Source of the DNA: Cryoendolithus antarcticus
Taxonomy: Eukaryota; Ascomycota; Dothideomycetes; Cladosporiales; Cladosporiaceae
Length of the DNA stretch: 64,000 nucleotides
Direction: 5' to 3'
NCBI GenBank assembly: GCA_002077065.1
Contig: NAJO01000045.1
Location: 248,001 to 312,000 of the forward strand
Shown here piece after piece: positions 43,384 through 53,845 of this stretch. How positions within the stretch are numbered: position 1 is the stretch's first letter; every line of letters starts with the position of its first letter. Below the pieces are notes generated by a model. The model was not told the origin of the DNA. It did no database searches and was given only the letters and a program-made list of their open reading frames with translations. A program made the translations under genes and the position numbers.

Positions 43384-44206
43384 TCAAGTTGCAGCCAGTT
43401 TGGCGAGGCTTGACGGCTTCATGCGCAATATCACCTTCAGCTTCTTGGTGGGTGGCGAATCACTGCCGTCATGCTTGACCTCCGCTTTATCGTCCCTCAT
43501 CGAATCAGCGTCTCTCTTGATGCCAGCAGCTTTGTTCCTCGTCGTTGTGAACTCACCCTCCGCTGCCTTTGCCTCTACCTCCACTGGCAATGAGAGCAGC
43601 CTCCTGACCTTCTTCACAAGCGCCGCGTTGAGGTCGGCAGCGAAGGTCCCGTATTTCTGCACCGTTGCAACGAACTCTCGCGAATGGTTTGCCGTGTCAT
43701 AAAGCTCAACGGCACAATCTGCTACGACTTGTACCAGCTTCTTCCTGATCGCGACTGTAGCATCATCCTTATCCTCATACGCACGTTGGATTGCATGAAC
43801 AAACCCGACGTGATCCCAGGACACGGCGGCGCTCCGTCCAAACTTGAACAGAGCAGTCGCCATGACTTGCGTGAGGTCATAGTCGAAGGCCAATGCGTAG
43901 ACGTTGGCATGGTAGCGTGCACTGAATCCCCGTTTGGGCTGGGGGACTAGAGCGTAATTGCCAGTGTATAGACACTGTAACAGGGCCTTCACCACCAATG
44001 CATCATGCTGAATGGTGAGCTCACCGGTAGTGCATGCCTTAGTAGGGAGTCAGCTTCGGATCACCGCGATGTTGGCTGCGAGCACTCACTTCGATCGCAG
44101 CGCGAAGTTTGCAAGAGTGCGAAGAAAGTACCGATCTGTGAACCGGAAAGGACTCGGTCTGCGAACACCAGGCCGACGTGATACTGAAATCGGCGAATTG
44201 GTCCAT
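43384..44206 (-). CDS. BTB/POZ domain protein, tandem copy 5, with a basic NLS-like tail
   Basis: Exons 44206-44090 and 44037-43384 join over a 52-nt intron (GTGAGT...CTACTAAG) to give 256 residues. The BTB N-half is the most diverged (MDQFADFSITSAWCSQTESF, PVHRSVLSSHSCKLRAAIE). It continues after the splice with TIQHDALVVKALLQCLYTGN and VYALAFDYDLTQVMAT. An acceptor at the homologous place (CAG before 44218) would give a 130-nt core exon, one codon longer than the sister copies, but I found no ATG-bearing first exon. The tail is Lys-rich with PPTKKLKVI, a monopartite nuclear-localisation pattern, and has no Cys pairs. Confidence 0.8.
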
Positions 44207-45526
44207 TGTGATGAAAGTACTGTGAGTGATCAATCGCAATACTCATATCGTGAATCAAGAGGAATCTTACCTCTCACCAAAATCAGAACTTGCCGTGACG
44301 TCGCGGTCGAAGTAGCAAAATGTCTCGGTCAGTCTGTGGGTGAGCTCAGAGGGATCGAAGGAAACCGTTCACCAGCGTGCTACGAATTCAAAGAGCGTAA
44401 GGTATTGATGACTTCCAAGGACAACATTTGCAGGGGACGACGGAGACTTCACTGTGACTTTTCAGTGCAGCTTCACTCACTACTCGTACTCACGTTCACT
44501 TCAGCAGCATCAGAAAGCCCTTCGACACTTGGCAGCACGAGACAGAAGTCTTTCCGCCGTCGTGCGCGCTCAATGGCTACGCTCCCAACACGATGCATAA
44601 CGTCCAGGTTTGTCACGGCAGGGCACGCGAAGAATGAGCCCGCAAGCCGACGTCGAGGAACAGTACGCGCACCGAACTCTCTCCGATTCTTCTTGTTGGA
44701 CCCGGTCACCATGGCTCGGAGGCAGACTCGTTGCCTGTGCAGTGGAGGGACCACGCGCTGACGTTATCGCTCTGTGTTGGCCACACGGGCAATAGACTGG
44801 AAATGTGGGATCGCGCGAAGCATCAGCCAATGTGACTGGACGGCACGAAGGTGCGCAATGTCATCACGAGCCAGAAGAACCGTAGAGGAGTCTCGATCTT
44901 GCAGTACGGTACAGTAATAAAACGTGGAGGCGCATGGATAGTCAGCTGGGAGATTAAATGTGCTTCGAACGACTACGGGTCCTCCCGAACGAAGACCCTT
45001 GGAACTGTGAAACGCCCTTCCACTCCACGCGCCTTGTCTCATCTCTGCCGTGTCTCCCTGATCTCCACCACAAACGATCTTTCCGCACCCGTCCGAGACC
45101 GTACTGTAGCAACTACAGACAAGCACGCCATTGTGTGTTGCGCGCTTTGGTCGTTGAAGTTGAGCAAGCATCGGGCTGGAAGCAACGACCCCTTTGGCTC
45201 CTCCCCTCCACGCGACCCGCGCAAGCCTTTCCCGGAACTTCGTGCGACACACAGCCAGGCGCTGCAAATACAGTACACAGCACGAGCACACAGTGCATAC
45301 CTACTCCTGAACGCGGCATCTGACAGTCACGAGCCATTGCGCGCATTACCTGGACCTTCATCGCTCATCACCACCACACTCGTTTGACGCGCTCCTACAC
45401 TAGACCGGACGACCACATTCGCTGCGACTCCACGACAAGTCACCCTCGATCCTCACACACTTCCTGGACTGGCCACATTGATTCATGCCCACGTACGGAA
45501 GTCTTAGCTCACCCTCACTGCACAAG
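44207..45526. other. Intergenic between the BTB array and SHO1
   Basis: About 1.3 kb contains no supported gene. Frames on both strands up to 175 codons are basic and low-information. I searched for another BTB copy and saw only donor- and acceptor-like sites just upstream of copy 5 (about 44218-44270) without a start codon. The C-rich last 300 bases suit the SHO1 leader. Confidence 0.5.
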
Positions 45527-46568
45527 ATGGACAACTACAATAGCCGGTATGGTGGCGGCAGCGGAGCGAAGAAGTTCAGCCTTGGGCACATATTTGGAGA
45601 TGCGTTTGCATTGGCCACTATAGGCATAGCGACGGTAAGACTTGCCAGCTGTAGTCTCAAGGCGATGGGCAGACACTGACAACATGCGCAGTGCGGATGG
45701 CTCATTGCCTTCGTGAGCTCGATCATCGCCGCTATTGGCGACAGCTTCCCAAACTACTCCTGGTGGGCGCTTGTCTACATGTTCTTCGTGATCATTGGCG
45801 TGATAGTCAGCGTTGCGAGCGACTCCGTGTACACATATCACGTGGCAATTGTCGGCTTCATGGCAGCTGGACTTGTCTTTACGACATCGTCGGTGAACTC
45901 GCTGATCTACAATTCGCAACCGGCGAAAGAGGCAGCAGCAGCAGGTTTCATCTTGCTGTCCATGGTGTCGGTGAGTTGATTTCATCGTTCGAGCTGTCTG
46001 ACAGGCCACTGACAATGCGCAGATCGTCTGGATCTTCTATTACGGCTCCCAACCCACAGCCTCGCACCGCCAAACCCTCGACTCCTTCGCCCTCCACAAG
46101 GACCGCGCTCCCTCCCGCAACAGCCGCCACATGACCCAGTCCTACCGCCCTGACACAATTCACTCCTCCGCCGCAAACCAGCAACAACAAGCCCAACCTC
46201 AAATGTACAACTCTAATCAACTCGCTGGCTTCGAGACCGCCTCGCCCGTCACAGGTTTCCCCGGCGGCGCCGCAGGCGCACAAAACCGCGCATCGGCTTC
46301 AGCATTCCCAGCTCCAGTATCGCAGACCGCACCTACGACTGCACCACCTACGGGCGTCGCGGATAGTACCATGACGCAGCCGGCGGAGTACCCGTACAGG
46401 GCGAAGGCGATTTACAGCTATGAGGCGAACCCGGATGATGCGAATGAGATTTCGTTCACGAAGCATGAAATATTGGAGGTTAGTGATGTTAGTGGACGGT
46501 GGTGGCAGGCGAAGAAGGAAAATGGGGAGACGGGGATCGCGCCGAGTAACTATCTCATTCTGCTCTAA
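45527..46568 (+). CDS. sho1: Sho1 osmosensor of the HOG MAP kinase pathway
   Basis: Exons 45527-45634, 45692-45970 and 46023-46568 join over introns of 57 and 52 nt to give 310 residues. Four closely spaced membrane helices fill residues 25-145 ([49 protein letters not shown] and [17 protein letters not shown]). A Gln/Ala/Pro-rich linker follows. A C-terminal SH3 domain has [39 protein letters not shown] and ends YLILL. This layout is unique to Sho1, which binds Pbs2 through the SH3 domain at the plasma membrane. The start has good context (AAGATGG). Confidence 0.96.
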
Positions 46569-47157
46569 AGGGGCAGGCGCGATCAGTGAATGGGCAAGAT
46601 GGGAGTGGAGAAACCGGGTGTATATGCTCAGGCAGTGGCTGGACGACCAGGCTCTGCTAATGGGTACGGTGTTGGGAAAGCTTTGCGCTCCCGCCGTAAA
46701 GGCCTGCTGCTCAGCAAGGCGTTCTTTGGGTGCTTTGGCGATTGGTAGCGACTGCTGCGGTAGTGCGAAAACATCTCCGCGCTTTGTTTCTTCTGTGTAG
46801 CTTTGACCGCGATACGATACCATGCAGCCTACTTCCCTTCCCCTCTGGCAACACGATATTTTCGCTCTCTCGTATCGCTCTTGGGTTGCACCCTCGGCAT
46901 CGTTCCTCAGGCACCAAGTCTCGGCAACGTCCAAGACGCCACTCATCTCAGCTCCATCCTCTCTTGGACATCAACGACCGCCACGCGCAAAGTAGTTCCC
47001 GCCATGACCATTCGCGATGCGTGTCACACCGGTGGTCTAGCCCACGGCGAAGCATAGACTAAAGCGTCAGCGAGTGCGCTCGAATGCAGGAATCCTCACG
47101 ATGTCCTAGCATCTCTTCCTCTTCATGTCCACGAAGTCCTTTTCATTTCAGAGCAAA
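46569..47157. other. Intergenic
   Basis: This is the SHO1 3' flank and the promoter of the next gene. Short frames lack motifs. Confidence 0.5.
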
Positions 47158-47964
47158 ATGGTCCCTTTCCTATCATACTTCGGTTTCTGCCGTTCGCTGA
47201 TACTTCTCCTCGTCTTTCACGTCATTCCAGTCCTCTCCACCTGCACTCCAGCACCCCTCGGCTCCGGCCCAATTTCAAGTCCTGATACCCTTCAATCCTT
47301 CCTCACAGACCCCCAGTTCACCTCCCTCGCCCTCTCCGCTCCCTCCGCCTCAGCCTACGCCCAAGTTTTCAGCGACCTCAACGCCTCCAACTCCAACGCC
47401 AACGGCGGCTCCCTTGGCTACACGCTCCTTCCCTCTTACTCCCCACCCACTTGCGCGTCGGCCTGCGACGCGAGAACGGGATGTGTAGCATTCAATTTGT
47501 ACTTCCAGCGGGAGCCGAGTGTACTTATTGGGGATGGGTGTGAGAGTCAGGGAGTGGCGAGTACCACGTGGATTGTATGCGCGCTTTGGAGTGGGGCGGT
47601 GAGTAGGGAGGGGGCGGTGAATGAGGGCGAGATGCAGGGAGGGTTTGGGGTGGGAGTCAGGGGAAGTGGAGGCTGGGTGAGGGATGATATGGCCAGTACG
47701 ATGTCGACTGCGCCTTCGGCTGTAGTGGATGCTTCGACGACTTCAGCTCCGACTGCTGGTGCTACCGGGGCTACGACCACTACAGCTACAGCAACTGCTT
47801 CTGGAGCTGTAAGCGGCACGACAACGACGGCTGTGCCAACTGCCACCGGAACTGCTGCATCGGGATCTGCGAACGCTGTGACTAGGGCATCGGGTATCGG
47901 AATTTCATTGTTATGGTGTCTATGTACTATATTCACTGCGTTGGTGTGGTCTTCTGGAACTTGA
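47158..47964 (+). CDS. Secreted, probably GPI-anchored Thr/Ala-rich surface protein with a Cys domain
   Basis: A single exon of 268 residues. The N-terminal signal peptide (SLILLLVFHVIPVLS) precedes a domain of about 120 residues with YTLLPSYSPPTCASACDART, GCVAFNLYFQREPSV, a CES and a VCALWSG. This Cys pattern recurs in fungal surface proteins and resembles PAN/apple-like folds. A Thr/Ala/Gly-rich stalk follows, and a hydrophobic end (ISLLWCLCTIFTALVW) suits GPI attachment. The ATG at 47158 has A at -3 and G at +4; an in-frame ATG at 47125 would add 11 residues. The role is probably at the cell wall, but the ligand is unknown. Confidence 0.8.
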   Translation: MVPFLSYFGFCRSLILLLVFHVIPVLSTCTPAPLGSGPISSPDTLQSFLTDPQFTSLALSAPSASAYAQVFSDLNASNSNANGGSLGYTLLPSYSPPTCASACDARTGCVAFNLYFQREPSVLIGDGCESQGVASTTWIVCALWSGAVSREGAVNEGEMQGGFGVGVRGSGGWVRDDMASTMSTAPSAVVDASTTSAPTAGATGATTTTATATASGAVSGTTTTAVPTATGTAASGSANAVTRASGIGISLLWCLCTIFTALVWSSGT

Positions 47965-48037
47965 CAAGCTGGGATCTCTATCCTTTGAATTCAGGACTGC
48001 TCGCGATTTCAGCTATTACGGCCGAACTCGACATCTT

Positions 48038-49333
48038 TCAGCTGCCCAGGAGCTCGTTAGCTACCTGCGATATCAGCAACGCCGCAGCGTTCGCCTCCGG
48101 CGGCAGATTCGCCAAAGTTCTCGCCGTCTTATCGGGATGCCATCGCGCGGCTTCTTTGCGCATCCTGCTAATGAATGCAGGTCTGTTGCTCGCAAATAGA
48201 TTGCCAGGCATGCGCCGGAAGAAGTCTCGCACAGCATCTGCAGTGACCGAAGCCCTGATCCCTTGCCTTGTAGGCCACATCGGCAACTTCCGAAGTTCCT
48301 CAGCAGTAAGCTGCGTTTCAGCATACTGGATGTGGTCGAATGCCGCTATGTAGCGAGTCCAAGGGTCCTGTGAAGTCCGAGCCTTCCGCTCACGGGCCTC
48401 GCGCGTCTTCCTCTCGCGCTCGCTGCGAAGCTGCTCTGCCTTCTCTTTCGCCGTCCGCTCGGCCTCGCGCTCTGCACGCGCTCTGGCCTTTGCTTCACAC
48501 TCTGCTCGCTCGCGCGCTGCCTGCCGAAGAGCCTCCTTACGACGAGATTCTGCCGCTGAACGAGTCACCTCCGCGAGACGAGCGACCTCTGAAAGAGCAC
48601 GTGCTTCTGCTTCCCGCTCCGCACGCTCACGGGCAGCTTGTCGTAACGCCTCTCGCCGACGTTCATCGGCTGCCGCGCGTGCAGCCTCCGCAAGCCGAGC
48701 AGCGGCGGCCACGCGAGCACATTCGGCACGGCGTCGGTCGCGCAGAATGCGTGCCTGCTGTGGGGATTGCGCTTCATCTTGCCAAGCTTGAGCTCCTTCG
48801 TAGGTCGTTGAGGTACGCGGTTCGTACTTGTTGCGCAGGGCGATGAGGCCAGCGAGTTGTTGACGCAAGACAAGAATGTCGGCGCTGTCGTTGTCGGTCC
48901 AGTCATTCGTCGGAGCGGCATCGCTGCTGTTGTCCCAGCCGTGTGCAGAGTTGATGTCGTCGTCATCGTCATCGCTGCTGTAGTACTCTCCGCTCTGATC
49001 ACCATTCCATTTGGCATACGGAGCGAGGCGCTGGAACCACTGCTCAGCCACCTGCTTTGCTTGATCCTGGTGCCATCGTCGACACAGTGTGTATCCAGCC
49101 AAGGACAGGAGAAGGCGCTTGATCTCGAACCACTGTAGGCCGGGCTGAGAGAGCTCGTCGACGACGCTCTGCGCCGAAGCAAGATTGTGTCTTGCTATAG
49201 CCACGCGGCAGCGTCGATGCTTCGATGGAGCGTGGCCGACGCAGGAACTAGTCTTGGTGTCGGGATTAATGAGGCCGAGGACATCGCTGAGGTTTCGAGC
49301 GCGGGCAGAGGGAGTAGACACGAGAAGAGACAT
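48038..49333 (-). CDS. Coiled-coil protein with a degenerate J-domain-like C-terminus
   Basis: A single exon of 431 residues. The N-terminal 115 residues are helical, followed by an acidic stretch (SSDDDDDDIN). Residues about 190-330 are a Glu/Arg/Ala coiled coil holding a 39-residue repeat present twice (REALRQAARERAEREAEARA and KEALRQAARERAECEAKARA). The end, FISRMRKEAARWHPDKTART, followed by LLISQVANELLG, resembles helix II, the HPD loop and helix III of a J domain but has an insertion and no clear helix I. Similar tails occur in NFKBIL1-like proteins. An Hsp70 partner role is possible but unproven. Confidence 0.72.
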   Translation of the reverse strand: MSLLVSTPSARARNLSDVLGLINPDTKTSSCVGHAPSKHRRCRVAIARHNLASAQSVVDELSQPGLQWFEIKRLLLSLAGYTLCRRWHQDQAKQVAEQWFQRLAPYAKWNGDQSGEYYSSDDDDDDINSAHGWDNSSDAAPTNDWTDNDSADILVLRQQLAGLIALRNKYEPRTSTTYEGAQAWQDEAQSPQQARILRDRRRAECARVAAAARLAEAARAAADERRREALRQAARERAEREAEARALSEVARLAEVTRSAAESRRKEALRQAARERAECEAKARARAEREAERTAKEKAEQLRSERERKTREARERKARTSQDPWTRYIAAFDHIQYAETQLTAEELRKLPMWPTRQGIRASVTADAVRDFFRRMPGNLFASNRPAFISRMRKEAARWHPDKTARTLANLPPEANAAALLISQVANELLGS

Positions 49334-50272
49334 TGTAAGGGGAAGGATTTTGAATAGACTTACATCAACAGTTCAGGAGACGATGCGTTCGAGAGAAGCT
49401 ATATACCCTTCACTTCATCTCAGGGAACGAGGCTGAGCGCCCTTGCTGCGACACAGCTATTGCTAGCGCCCGGGCAGAAGTCAGGCAGCTTGCTGAGACC
49501 CAGCAATAGTTCACAGTGCAGTTGGCAGAGTCTAGTAGCTGCCAGCTGCCAGATCCAAACCATAGTCGTGTGCGCCTCAGGTCGGGTAGTGGCCACGTTG
49601 TGTGTCCCCACAGCATCAGAGTTGGGTGAAGCACACGTCTGCCAGCACTTTCCACACCTTCCTCCAAAAGTGTGAGTGGCTATGGTGAGACGATAGATGA
49701 GGTCTGAGGCATGGCATGCGCCGAAACGCGCCAGGGGGAAGCTGTGCCGTGCGTCTACCGCGAGCACTGCCCGTCTTGACCACGAGTGTGAGGGGCTGCC
49801 ACTGGCCGAGAGTCGAGCCTACGGGTCTGAGTGAGACGAGGAAGCATGAAGTAGCTTCAACGACAGAATATGCTTGAGTATGATAAGCGGAGGACAGATC
49901 CGCGTCAACCATCGCGAGTTCCTGCTTCACAGTCAACCTTACGATCTAACGGCAGTTCATATGACTGAGTCCGGATCGAGGAATGATAGGTGTGGCGCGG
50001 AGGGGACTCGCGTAGATTGCATACTGCAAGATGTAGAGTAGTCGTGCATCGAGAAGCGCCAGGGGTGAGATTGCTGTGCCGCACGCATGCATGCAGCTTC
50101 GCCTTTCTCAGTCTTTCGTTTTGGGGTTCCTCGGACAGGGCGAGTGACTTGCAACAGCTTGGAAGCTTCGTGCATGCAGAATGTAATGGGGAGATCTCGG
50201 TGGAGCAAGAGCATAGGAGACGGTGTGAGGGTGACGGATTGAGGTGGTAGAGTAATACATGTACCTCTTCTT
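49334..50272. other. Intergenic, no gene seen
   Basis: About 0.9 kb lies between the coiled-coil gene promoter and the Nup82-like 3' end. Frames up to 115 codons lack motifs. Confidence 0.5.
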
Positions 50273-53011
50273 TTACAAACCTCCCAGAGCACCGAGCCTT
50301 CCGACTACAGCTTCAATCAACGCTTCCTCCCTCTCCATCAGCGCCATCACCCGATTCATCTCCCTCTTCTTCCACTCGCTCGCCATGCCACTCCTGCTCG
50401 CTCCCCCACTGTCCTCACTAGCGCTCTGTAAACGCTGCAGTGCATCCTCAACCTCCTTGTCCAGACGTTCGCGCAAATCTTCGACAGCCGACATTCTTGC
50501 CGTGAGACTCTGGCCTTCACCTTCGGCTTCCGGCTGAGAAGGCGGAGCCGGTGTCTCTTCCCGCTCAGCCAGCTCCCCAGGACTATTCGGCAACCTTAAC
50601 AACGCCCCCGGCTTGACCGGTGGCGTCACAGCCCCGTCCCCTCCCTCCTCCCCTTCGCCACTTCCCCTTCCTTTCTCCCCACCAATCATACCCTCCAACC
50701 TCCTCACCTCCTTCCCAAACATCTCCTCCCGTCTCGACAACTTCCCCCCACCCCCACCCAACTTCCCAATCTTCCTCCTCACCTCTTCAACCCGCTCCTC
50801 GAGCCCTTTGTTAGCGCCCACAGCAGCCAGAACGCGTTGTTCGATGCGCTCGCTGCCGACGACTTTCGCGTCTTCGACAATCCCATCGCCGCCATCTTCG
50901 GCTGGGCCGATGGAGCGACTGAAATCCGCGCTATCGTCCGCGCCAGTGAGTGTGTCGATTCGATTTGACAGATTGCGGACAGAGGAGACCTGGTCGATGA
51001 GTTCGGAGCGCAGGCGCTCGATGCGGCGGAAGAGGTCTGCGGCGGAGAGCGCGAGATTGTGCGTCTCGTGGGAGAGAATCCGGTGGGCTTCTGTGAGGGT
51101 TTGGAGGGTCGAGGGCGTGAATTGCAGACGTTGCTTTAGCGCCGCGGGGTTGGACTTGAGTAGTTGCGGGAGGGTTGAGGGGTTGTAGAATGCGGCTGGT
51201 AGTTGGTAGGGTTCGCGTGGTGTTGGGGCGGGTAGGGCGAGAAGGGTGGGAGAATAGGGATTCTGAGGGGTGTGGGGGAGGTCGAGGGTTGCTGCTACAG
51301 GACCGGAAGGGTTGGAAGTCAGGAGAAAGAAGCCTAGTGTCGAGTCGAGGAGGGCAATTGCGGAGGTTGCTGGTGGTGAAGAGAGGGCAAGCGGATGGTC
51401 CACCAGTGTTGAAGTGGAGTCCAGCAGGTTTTCGAGCCGAAGCGCGCTGCCTTCGTCGTGAGGGTACGTGAGTTCGGCTTCAAGGCCGGAGATCCAGGGG
51501 TTGAAGTCTAGGGTGTGCACCCCAGTGGGAGATGTGACGAAGACTTCGTAGCGGTCGCTCGGCGACGCTGTGAACGCACAGTGAGCTGTATCGACATCTG
51601 CAGCCACCAAGTCGATCGTCTCGAAGAGTAGCAGATCCTTATCATCATCCACGTCGTCGAGAGCGAATGATCTGCCGCGCTTAGCAGGCAGCCACTCGGC
51701 TTCAACGCCGTCTAGGTCGAGACAGATGTGCACCTTGCCGGTGTTGGTGGCGAGACAGACGATGGACACGCTCAGACCCTCGTTTTCGATCTCATCTTCA
51801 TCTCCGAATTCTTCGTACAGCTCGCTCTGATCGATCAACGGCGCGACGACGTGTATGTCGGTAATCTCGCCAAAGTCGGGTTCGGGCGAGAGTCTAAACG
51901 GTCCCTGCAGCTTCGGTATAGACGCAAACTTCGTTGGCCTAGAGTAGACGTCGCTTCTCTCGAATGTTGTGTCGTCGATCAAGGTGGTGGCTCCCTGCTC
52001 ATCCAAGTCTGCCAGCCACTTCGTCTGGGAGTCCGCCCTCTTCTTCTCGCTCTCAGTCGCTTCCGCATCGCTCGTCAACGCACGCGTCTTCGCAACTACA
52101 GCAGTCGTCAAGCCAGGTAATGCTGACTCTTGCAATGTGAACTGGCTAGGCAGGAAAGGACACAGCGCATACACATCACCTTCAGTCATCGCCACCCAGA
52201 GCGCCATACCAGACCAAGCGTGCTCGTCCGCAGCTCCCGAACCGCCGAAGCAAGCCGAAGCAACCTCCATCTCGACTTCATCGGGCGAGAAGCCCTGCCT
52301 AGCACCATACTTGCTGGCACTTAGATCCGTTGCCGTAGAAGTCGCGTTTCCAAGCTTCTTCAGGTCCACGGCAATGCTTGGCTCATCGAAGGAGTGGCGA
52401 TTCTCGATATCCAGCTCCCAGAGGCGGACACATGCATCCTTTGTCACAGTCAATAGGCTGGGAACACCCGGTCTCGAAAGCGGATGCCAGAGTGCGGTCG
52501 TGATGGGTGCTTGCTCGAGTACATGAGCTGTGGGCCCAACTTGGAAAGCGCGGAGGCGGAGAGATGTAGTCTCGCCGCTACGGAGGTGTGCTGAGGTTGG
52601 GAGAATGCCGACGTGGCAAGTGTGTGCCGTGACGATGGCGATTAGTGAGCCGTCCGGTGAGACTGAGAGTGTCGTGATGTCGAAAGCTGCAGGCGTCTTG
52701 AGGATCTATTCGCACCTGTCAGCTCTAGTCCACGACTACGCCACGACATGAGTGTTCACCCTGTGTCCGTTGCCCTGGTGTCCATCATTCGACTCATGTG
52801 CATCTTTCAATGAGCGCAACTCGGCCCATCTGACATCCTTGCCCACTGCTACGAAGACCTCCGTCCCTCGATGCGCGATCGTCCGTCTCGATCTGTCGCC
52901 GTCTCCTCCTGTCTTTTGGCCTCTGCTCTCTTTCTTGAACAAATCGAATCCAGCTTGGGAGCCTTCGCCGCGCGACAGCCAGGCTGGCGTGTACTCCAGC
53001 ACTTTAGGCAT
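50273..53011 (-). CDS. Nup82/Nup88-like nucleoporin
   Basis: Exons 53011-52760 and 52705-50273 join over a 54-nt intron (GTGAAC...GAATAG) to give 894 residues. The N-terminal half looks like a beta-propeller: TPAWLSRGEG, ILKTPAAFDITTLSVSPDGS, ITTALWHPLSR and LLTVTKDACVRLWELD. The C-terminal third (from about residue 590) is coiled coil, with LQTLTEAHRILSHETHNLAL and VEEVRRKIGKLGGGGGKLSR. This is the layout of Nup82, which sits at the cytoplasmic face of the pore and supports mRNA export with Nup159. Sequence conservation in this family is low, so the call rests on architecture and a few propeller motifs. The start MPKVLEYTPAW is the first convincing ATG. Confidence 0.78.
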
Positions 53012-53259
53012 CCTGTCCTGAGCCTTTGGTGCGACTTTCTCACAAGTCCTCAATGTCTGTCAGTCTTCCAAAGTACTATGGCACGGCCCCAAACATCGTG
53101 TAGTCTTCGTGAAGGTCACTTTCTCAAGAAACGCGTCAAAGCTTCTGCCACGCGATCTTAGCGGCATAACCCTAATCACCATCACCTTCACATCGATCAC
53201 CTCTCACTTCCGCACTCCTCCAGTACCAGCCCATTGATAGCTCGGGACCAATCGCCACA
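53012..53259. promoter_or_regulatory. Bidirectional promoter between the Nup82-like and cap-binding genes
   Basis: Only 248 bases separate the two start codons of these divergent genes, so the core promoters must overlap or share elements. CT- and CA-rich tracts lie toward the plus-strand gene. No TATA box is obvious. Confidence 0.6.
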
Positions 53260-53845
53260 ATGCCCAAATTCACAATGCAAAACACAGTCGAGCGCCTCGA
53301 CAAGCCAAGCTCCTACGCAATGTCAAAAGTACATGACCCCCTCCCACCTCATCACTCCCAAGCTTACATCGAGACAGTACAAAAAGCGCCGCCGCAACCC
53401 CGCCGAAGAAGCCCTGCGCCAAACCCGCGGCGAATCCCCCGACCTCGCCACAAAACTCTCCTCCGCCTGCACCCTCTACATAGGCAACCTGTCATTCTAC
53501 ACAACTGAAGAGCAAATCCACGAGCTCTTCTCCAAATGCGGCTCCATCAAGCGCCTAATCATGGGCCTCGACCGAAACCTCAAAACCCCCTGCGGGTTCT
53601 GTTTTGTTGAATATTATCTGCCTGAGGATGCGCGGGACGCGCTGAAGTATGTGGGCGGGACGAAGCTGGATGAGCGGGTTATAAGGTGTGATTTGGATGA
53701 GGGGTTTGTGGAGGGACGGCAGTATGGGAGGGGGAGGAGTGGGGGGCAGGTCAGGGATGAGTATCGGGAGGAGTTTGATCCGGGACGGGGCGGGTTTGGC
53801 AGGGGGAGGGATCAGATTGGGGAGGAGTATGGGCAGGGGCAGTGA
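53260..53845 (+). CDS. cbc2: Nuclear cap-binding protein subunit 2 (CBP20)
   Basis: Exons 53260-53328 and 53378-53845 join over a 49-nt intron (GTACAT...CTTAC...GACAG) to give 178 residues. The N-terminus has [16 protein letters not shown]. The single RRM shows [20 protein letters not shown] (RNP2) and [14 protein letters not shown] (RNP1), and the family tail is [20 protein letters not shown] with FDPGRGGFG. It binds the m7G cap of nuclear transcripts together with CBP80. An alternative acceptor 15 nt upstream is also in phase and would add LTSRQ but leave a 34-nt intron, which is unusually short. Confidence 0.95.

Noticed and set aside
44207..44330. A sixth BTB exon or first exon for copy 5
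   Set aside because: Donor and acceptor words are present (GAG|GTAAGA, CACAG), but no ATG frame in the needed phase was found.
44012..44761. Plus-strand open frame of 249 codons
   Set aside because: It overlaps BTB copy 5 on the opposite strand, is basic and low-information, and lacks an ATG at its 5' end.
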